64,000 bases of DNA from Acidobacteriaceae bacterium (lineage in GTDB: Bacteria; Acidobacteriota; Terriglobia; Terriglobales; Acidobacteriaceae), in assembly GCA_025462735.1 (NCBI GenBank), contig JAOAPC010000016.1:1-64000 (forward strand), in the 5' to 3' direction. Below the pieces are notes generated by a model that worked only from the letters and a program-made list of their open reading frames with translations, had not been told where the DNA came from and made no database searches. The translations under genes and the position numbers were made by a program. This document shows positions 59,767 through 64,000 of this stretch, piece by piece. Position 1 is the stretch's first letter. The number at the start of each line of letters is the position of its first letter.

Positions 59767-60732
59767 CTAAACTCGTTCCGCTGCCCTCATCTTTGCGCTG
59801 CGGGCCCGCGGGTTGCGATCGATCTCGTCTTCACTTGCCGTCACTGGCTTTTTTGTCAGCAACTTGTATCGCCCCTGTTTTGCGCCTTCACGCATAGCAT
59901 CTTTCACGATGCGATCTTCCAGCGAGTGGAAGCTGATCACTACCAGCCTTCCGCCCGGTTTCAGCAACTGCGGCGCCGCTTCGAGCAACTTCCGCAGGTC
60001 GTCCAATTCGCCGTTTACGAAGATTCGGAGAGCTTGAAAAGTCCTGGTCGCCGGATGAATACGCTCATGTTTCATTGACCGGGCCGCGGTCGAAATCACG
60101 GCTGCTAGTTGGGCAGTCGTCAATATCGGCCGCGACCGGACAATGGCTCTGGCGATTCTCCGCGACCTCCTTTCCTCACCGAATTCGTAAATCAGATCGG
60201 CAAGCTCGCGCTCGTCGAACTGGTTTACCACTTGTTCGGCGGTCAGCTCCGACATCGGATTCATCCGCATGTCGAGCGGGCCTTCCGCCTGAAAACTAAA
60301 GCCTCGCGCAGGATCTCCGAATTGCAGGCTGCTTACGCCAATGTCGGCTAAAATCCCGTCAACCTTGTCGTTGGTCGTTCGTCGTTGGTCGTTCGCCAAA
60401 TCAGCGAATGATCCATGCCGCAGTTCGATGGTCGGCCAGCCTGCCTCTTCGTTTTGGCCAACGACCAAAGACCCACGACCAACGACGCCTTCCAACCTTT
60501 CCCGCGCAATCTCCAGCGCCTTGGGATCTTTATCGAGGCCAATCAAATGACCCGGTGCGCCGAGGCGTTTTGCGATTTCTAAGCTGTGCCCGCCAAGGCC
60601 CACCGTGGCGTCGATATAAATCCCGCCACGCCGGACGGCTAAAAAGTCGATCGCTTCTTTTAAAAGAACCGGAACATGGCCACCCTGCCCATGCCCAACC
60701 CCCTGAGGGGTGTCTGTTGAACCCTCGCCCAC
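59767..60732 (-). CDS. rsmH: 16S rRNA m4C1402 methyltransferase RsmH (MraW)
   Basis: Methylates N4 of C1402 in 16S rRNA using SAM. GTG 60732 overlaps the mraZ stop (TAGTG). 321 aa. Motifs: GHVPVLLKEAIDFLAVRRGG at the start, YIDATVGLGGHSLEIAKRLG (SAM site), H-L-I-G-L-D-K-D-P, VDGILADIGVSSLQFGDPAR, G-F-S-F-Q-A-E-G-P-L-D-M-R-M, RTFQALRIFVNGELDDLRKL and PGGRLVVISFHSLEDRIVKD. Two variable stretches, about residues 82-92 and 113-122, are coded by inverted copies of a GTCGTTGGTCGTT repeat that flank the conserved R-H-G-S-F-A-D-L segment. Confidence 0.96.
   Translation of the reverse strand: MGEGSTDTPQGVGHGQGGHVPVLLKEAIDFLAVRRGGIYIDATVGLGGHSLEIAKRLGAPGHLIGLDKDPKALEIARERLEGVVGRGSLVVGQNEEAGWPTIELRHGSFADLANDQRRTTNDKVDGILADIGVSSLQFGDPARGFSFQAEGPLDMRMNPMSELTAEQVVNQFDERELADLIYEFGEERRSRRIARAIVRSRPILTTAQLAAVISTAARSMKHERIHPATRTFQALRIFVNGELDDLRKLLEAAPQLLKPGGRLVVISFHSLEDRIVKDAMREGAKQGRYKLLTKKPVTASEDEIDRNPRARSAKMRAAERV
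60366..60488. repeat. Pair of inverted GTCGTTGGTCGTT repeats inside rsmH
   Basis: 60366-60396 (TCGTTGGTCGTTCG twice) and 60456-60488 (GGCCAACGACC.. and ..CGACCAACGACGCC) are inverted copies about 31 nt long with about 60 nt between. They code for A-N-D-Q-R-R-T-T-N-D and G-V-V-G-R-G-S-L-V-V-G-Q. The frame remains open. Confidence 0.75.
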
Positions 60733-61172
60733 TAGATGCCCAATTCGTCGAGCGTCTTCTCATCCTCAGGCGTGAACTTGTCTTCCTCGATCTCCCGGCG
60801 GTACTGCTCCAGGTTGCGCACTACCAGATACGTCAGCTGCCCGGTTACCGCCACTTCGCCCTTGATCTGCGCCGACTCGCGCAGCAACTGCGGAATCAAG
60901 AGCCGGCCCTGAGCGTCCATCTCTATCTGCTGACCCCAGTAGTTCGTTCTGTCGAGAAACTTTTTCTTCGTGGGATTGAAAGTGGAGAGCCCTGCCAGCT
61001 TCTGCTCGATCCGCTCCCATTCCTCGAAGGGATAAACGTGTGCAACCTTCCCGTCGAAGCTCGTGATGTAAAATTGCTGACCATACTTCTCGTCGAGCAC
61101 GCGCTTGAATTCCGCGGGGACCTTGAGCCGTCCTTTTTCGTCGATGCGAGTTGGGTGATTGCCGCGAAACAT
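60732..61172 (-). CDS. mraZ: Transcriptional regulator MraZ
   Basis: 146 aa, two SpoVT-AbrB-like halves: FRGNHPTRIDEKGRLKVPAE then FKRVLDEKYGQ, FYITSFDGKVAHVYPFEEWE; second half QQIEMDAQGRLLIPQLLRES. The D-x-K/Q-G-R-L-x-x-P motif appears in each. MraZ is the autoregulator of the dcw operon and forms a ring that binds tandem repeats. The operator is visible upstream (61396-61419). No clear Shine-Dalgarno precedes ATG 61172: a palindromic element starts 13 nt before it. Confidence 0.97.
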   Translation of the reverse strand: MFRGNHPTRIDEKGRLKVPAEFKRVLDEKYGQQFYITSFDGKVAHVYPFEEWERIEQKLAGLSTFNPTKKKFLDRTNYWGQQIEMDAQGRLLIPQLLRESAQIKGEVAVTGQLTYLVVRNLEQYRREIEEDKFTPEDEKTLDELGI

Positions 61173-61184
61173 GACTTATCTTGT

Positions 61185-61242
61185 GTAGGGGCGGCCCTCC
61201 AGGCCCGCCCGGCTTGCGTGGTGACGGGCGCCCTCGCCCGTC
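61185..61242. repeat. GTAGGGGCGG REP in the mraZ leader
   Basis: GTAGGGGCGGCCCTCCAGGC then CCGCCC, the same unit as beside the RAYT at 43679, followed by a perfect GACGGGCG-ccct-CGCCCGTC hairpin at 61223-61242. In the dcw mRNA the structure lies 13-70 nt before the mraZ start codon. Confidence 0.8.
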
Positions 61243-61395
61243 GGAGTGTCGAGTTGCAGCGACCAGAACGGAGGCAAAAACGGTGACGAGTTGGGTTGTT
61301 TCAGTTTCATTCGGGCCATTTTTGGGGATATCAGCTATGAAATCCACCGGCACTCCGATTTTGTTCGTTACCGCCCACGACCTCTACTGTCGTAG

Positions 61396-61447
61396 CCACT
61401 TTCTACCACTTTTGTCCACATCTTACGCCTAACCGCTTTAGTGTCAA
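61396..61447 (-). promoter_or_regulatory. dcw promoter with MraZ operator (three GTGG repeats)
   Basis: On the - strand the -35 is TTGACA (61447-61442, perfect), spacer 16, -10 TAAGAT (61425-61420, 4 of 6). Immediately downstream, GTGG occurs at 61419-61416, 61409-61406 and 61399-61396, exactly 10 bp apart, in the form GTGGN-N5-GTGGN-N5-GTGG with A-rich spacers (AAAGTGGTAGAAAGTGGC). This matches known MraZ boxes (tandem short G-rich repeats at 10-bp spacing near the start site). The boxes cover about -7 to +18 if transcription starts near 61413, fitting autorepression. The leader is about 240 nt. Confidence 0.85.
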
Positions 61448-61618
61448 TAGGAAACTTGTAGGTCATGCACGGGTCATTTGTCTCAATCTGAAAAGCCCAA
61501 CAAATTGCGGATTACTGCTTTGACGACTACTAGGGGTGGTGTTTAGAAGTGTGGTTCGCGCGGGAATAAACTCAATCAGGTGAGTAGCGGAGACTGTGGA
61601 AAACGGAGAGGCCCTACT

Positions 61619-62722
61619 CTAGGGTAGTTGCAGAGCTTGGATTGGGATCTTTAGGGCTTTCTCTAGCCTAACAGCCGCGTCGATCAACCGATCCTGAAGT
61701 TCAGGCCATTCACCTTCTGGGCTGCCCCATCCGCCCTGGATCTCCTTACAGATGCGGCAAGCTCGGCTGTCCTGCAATTCCTGCCAATCGAGTTGTCCGC
61801 CAAAAGCAGATTCAATCCTTTCCTTTTGATGTTCGAGGTGCTTCAGAGCGGTTAGGTTCCTTTCGTCAGAGTCCTCACCCATGTCGATGTAGCACTCAAC
61901 CCTCGAGTCATCTCGACGGAGAACAACATTCAGGTTGAATCCCGTGCGTCCGATGCTGACACCGATCCATTGGTCTTTGCTTCCGGTGCGTCCGGCGAAA
62001 AGTGCGGTTTTTCCGTGTGTTCGCTCGATCAATTGCTTCCAGAATCGCCGGAACATTTCGTGGCGGCTCGATTCTGCAAGCCGACTTTCTTGCTGCTGAG
62101 TTCGGATTTTTGTTTCGTACTCTACAGCCTCTGGCAACGGTATGAGTTGCTGGATATCCATCAAAACCTGCCCATCAAGGCGATACGGTTTTAGCCGAAT
62201 GCATGAGATGTCTAGGCCGCGTTTGTTAAGCCACAAGACTGCTGTTGTAAGCTCGACTGAGAAGTTGGCTGAAACCAGAACGATTTTCACTTCGTCGGAG
62301 AGTTTTGCGTCGGTAGTTGATTCAAAATCGAGGAATCTCAAAATGGCTGATTGCGCCTTCTGGTGCGCATCTTCCCCGCCAAGGAAGTGAGCATGGGCAT
62401 CCACCAGTTGTTCGAAGGTCATGCTGGAAACCATTGCAGCGTACCGAATCGCCTGCAATTCCATGTGCCCACCGTCCTCGGTTCGCTTTAGCTCCACGAC
62501 CACGAGATGGGCTTCTTTATCCAAACACAGCAGGTCAATTCTACGGCTACTGTCCTCCCATTCTCTGTACTCCTCCTCAACGACCATGAGGTCAGTCGCC
62601 AGTACTGAAATATCTGCCTTCAAAAGACGCTGAAGGTCATGCCGTTCGAGCACCTTTTCCTGCGCAAAAGTCGTCTCTGTAACTCTTTCGATTGAAGATT
62701 CTGTGATACGAAAAATGGCCAT
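61619..62722 (-). CDS. PD-(D/E)xK nuclease plus DUF4268 protein
   Basis: ATG 62722 (MAIFRITESSIERVTETTFA) is preferred; the frame continues to 62752. 367 aa. Residues about 20-150 carry a NucS/RecB-like nuclease: LKADISVLATDLMVVEEEYR, W-E-D-S-S-R-R-I-D-L-L-C-L-D, and HLVVVELKRTEDGGHMELQA with catalytic Asp and E-x-K. The C-terminal about 150 residues match DUF4268 (MFRRFWKQLIERTHGKTALF, W-I-G-V-S-I-G-R-T-G-F, GVSIGRTGFNLNVVLRRDDS and R-V-E-C-Y-I-D-M). Such proteins are often found near restriction or defence genes; the exact substrate is unknown. Divergent gene neighbours give no clue. Confidence 0.82.
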   Translation of the reverse strand: MAIFRITESSIERVTETTFAQEKVLERHDLQRLLKADISVLATDLMVVEEEYREWEDSSRRIDLLCLDKEAHLVVVELKRTEDGGHMELQAIRYAAMVSSMTFEQLVDAHAHFLGGEDAHQKAQSAILRFLDFESTTDAKLSDEVKIVLVSANFSVELTTAVLWLNKRGLDISCIRLKPYRLDGQVLMDIQQLIPLPEAVEYETKIRTQQQESRLAESSRHEMFRRFWKQLIERTHGKTALFAGRTGSKDQWIGVSIGRTGFNLNVVLRRDDSRVECYIDMGEDSDERNLTALKHLEHQKERIESAFGGQLDWQELQDSRACRICKEIQGGWGSPEGEWPELQDRLIDAAVRLEKALKIPIQALQLP

Positions 62723-63305
62723 TTGCGGATGGTACGTTCCTCGGAGATTCAAGACAACCCAAAAAACGCCGATGCCTCAAGGCTAAGGGCGAACTGGTTT
62801 AGAACGAATATACAAATATCGATCAATGATGATCTTTGGCAACAAACGACTCGTCGCGCTGTACGAATGTCGAGCGACTCGTGTCCAAGTTCCTTCGGGA
62901 GTTCGCGGGTAGCTCACATCTAGACGTTTTTGCCGACGAATTCCATCGGTTGACGCGCGAGTCAAAGGGCAATTCACACGGCTGGAAATTCAATCGCGAA
63001 GAAATTCAGGATCGGACGCTTTGAAAGGGCGCGGCTTCAGCCGCGCCGCAACATCCCCTTTCCTTTGTCATCCTAAGCGAAGCGGAATCATTCGCTTGAC
63101 GAATGATTCCGCGGAGTCGAAGGACTTGCTGTTTGCGTGCACCATACAAAGCCTCGTGAGTTCTCACGGTCCGCCTGTGCGCGTGGTCAACACCAGAAAA
63201 GCAGGTTCCTCGACTTCGAGGATCGTTCGCCTGGCGAACGATCCCACTCCGCTCGGAATGACAAAACTTTAGAGAGGAATGAGAAAAGTTAAGGATTATT
63301 GAGAA
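62723..63305. other. Gene-free stretch with palindromes
   Basis: No gene recognised. Holds a GAAAGGGCGCGGCTTCAGCC palindrome at about 63022-63041 and the GTCATCC-type hairpin pair at 63067-63267. The first 250 nt are plain sequence with no clear signal. Confidence 0.6.
63067..63267. repeat. Inverted pair of GTCATCC..GCGGAGT..GGAC hairpin elements
   Basis: Left copy (63067-63124): GTCATCCTAAGCGAAGCGGA, hairpin GAATCATTCG/CGAATGATTC, then GCGGAGTCGAAGGACTTGC. Right copy (about 63213-63267) is inverted, with hairpin GATCGTTCGC/GCGAACGATC and ending CTCGGAATGAC. The frame GTCATCC..GC[stem]GCGGAGT.GA.GGAC.TTGC matches the 220-bp repeats at 23740 and 25292, but the stem sequence differs while still pairing. 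Confidence 0.75.
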
Positions 63306-64000
63306 CTAGTACTCTGCCAGTTCCTTCATCGCCAAATACAAATCTTGCACTTGCGGCAGGATCGCGCTTTCGAGCACCGGCTGATATGCGACGAAGGTGT
63401 CTTTCGCGGCGACCCGCTTCACTGGCGCATCCAGATTTTCAAATAATTCGTCGGCGATTCTCGCGGCAATCTCTGCGCCGTATCCCCAGCTCAGCGTGTC
63501 TTCGTAGGCGACAATCACACGACTGGTTTTCTGGACTGAAGCCGCAATCGTCTCCCAGTCATACGGATTCAACGAGCGCAGATCAATCAATTCGATCTTG
63601 ATCCCCGACTCGCGATCCAGCTTTTGCACTGCCTGTAACGCGCGTGGGACCACGGCGCCGTAGGTGATCACGGTCAGGTCCGTCCCGGGGTGGACGATTT
63701 TCGCTTTGCCGAACGGAATCATGTACTCCGGCCCTGGATACGCCGCCCGGCCATAGCTCTCCCGATAAAGGCGCTTGTGCTCAAGGAACATCACTGGATC
63801 ATCGCAGCGGATTGCTGTCCGCAACAGACCCGCCGCATCCAGCGCATTCGATGGAAAGATCACGCGCATTCCCGGCGTGTGGGTGAAGATGCTCTCGCCG
63901 CATTGCGAGTGATAAATGGCGCCGCCGGTCAGATATCCGCCAATCGGGACCCGCATCACGCAGGGCGCGGAAAAAGCTCCATTCGAGCGCCAGCGCATCA
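63306..64000 (-). CDS. 2-oxoacid dehydrogenase E1 beta-type subunit (5' end outside window)
   Basis: Thiamine-diphosphate-dependent E1 of pyruvate or branched-chain 2-oxoacid dehydrogenase. The frame continues past the window edge. Seen: [80 protein letters not shown], then the C-terminal domain [33 protein letters not shown], and [11 protein letters not shown] near the end. The short C-terminus ([14 protein letters not shown]) is normal. Whether it is the separate beta subunit or the C-terminal half of an alpha-beta fusion cannot be decided here. Confidence 0.9.
   Translation of the reverse strand, partial: MRWRSNGAFSAPCVMRVPIGGYLTGGAIYHSQCGESIFTHTPGMRVIFPSNALDAAGLLRTAIRCDDPVMFLEHKRLYRESYGRAAYPGPEYMIPFGKAKIVHPGTDLTVITYGAVVPRALQAVQKLDRESGIKIELIDLRSLNPYDWETIAASVQKTSRVIVAYEDTLSWGYGAEIAARIADELFENLDAPVKRVAAKDTFVAYQPVLESAILPQVQDLYLAMKELAEY

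Overview
The window looks like a chromosomal segment of an Acidobacteriota genome, probably class Terriglobia. This is inferred from gene content: a VWFA-related secreted protein of the acidobacterial type, a lactonase-like beta-propeller lipoprotein, a DUF2934 protein, several transthyretin-like secreted domains, stand-alone GerE/LuxR HTH proteins and very abundant intergenic palindromic repeats. Base composition is moderately GC-rich. No rRNA, tRNA, CRISPR array or prophage was found. Both window ends cut a gene: greB on the left and a 2-oxoacid dehydrogenase E1 beta-type gene on the right.

Layout. 0-3.4 kb: the greB 3' end, then small + strand genes (two membrane proteins, a DUF3592-like protein, a DUF1697 protein), each followed by a related imperfect palindrome. 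3.4-15.2 kb: mostly secreted or lipoproteins, an atypical response regulator, thiL, an M23 peptidase, two transthyretin-like genes (one frameshifted), a zinc-ribbon peptide and a VWFA protein. 15.3-16.9 kb: a defence remnant (vsr fragment, SRA-Mrr type IV restriction enzyme, small ORF). 17.0-19.5 kb: priA. 20.0-20.6 kb: a pair of overlapping HTH-only LuxR genes behind a sigma54-like site. 20.7-27.3 kb: PAP2 phosphatase, sodC, a GAF/zinc-ribbon protein, a LamG protein between two copies of a 220-bp repeat, and a secreted proteasome-like Ntn hydrolase. 27.4-33.3 kb: a TolC/HlyD/RND efflux operon on the - strand, divergent from a second LuxR-HTH pair, again with a sigma54-like site, followed by a PilZ protein.

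36.2-41.0 kb holds cytochrome c maturation genes (ccmF, ccmH, a CcmI-like gene, and a 410-aa protein sharing the CcmI-like tail), then htpX. 42.1-42.6 kb is a tandem 278-bp repeat built from strings of small hairpins, followed by a MoxR ATPase. A REP-associated tyrosine transposase (RAYT) at 43.8-44.3 kb lies between REP palindromes. DUF4149 and ychF follow.

46.9-61.4 kb is the division and cell wall (dcw) cluster on the - strand: mraZ, rsmH, a 55-aa ORF, ftsL, ftsI, murE, murF, mraY, murD, ftsW, murG, murC. It is headed by a good sigma70 promoter overlapping three GTGG repeats at exact 10-bp spacing, a convincing MraZ operator. The cluster encodes cytoplasmic synthesis of the UDP-MurNAc-pentapeptide, its transfer to lipid, the SEDS/PBP septal synthase pair and the FtsL scaffold. 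It stops at murC; ftsQ, ftsA, ftsZ, murB and ddl are not adjacent.

The most striking feature is the spread of several palindromic repeat families. They sit in most dcw junctions, in the mraZ leader, and inside the open reading frames of priA, murC, murF and rsmH without breaking them. Related elements in murC and murF are read in different frames. A RAYT gene in the same window is a candidate mobilising enzyme for the same sequence family.
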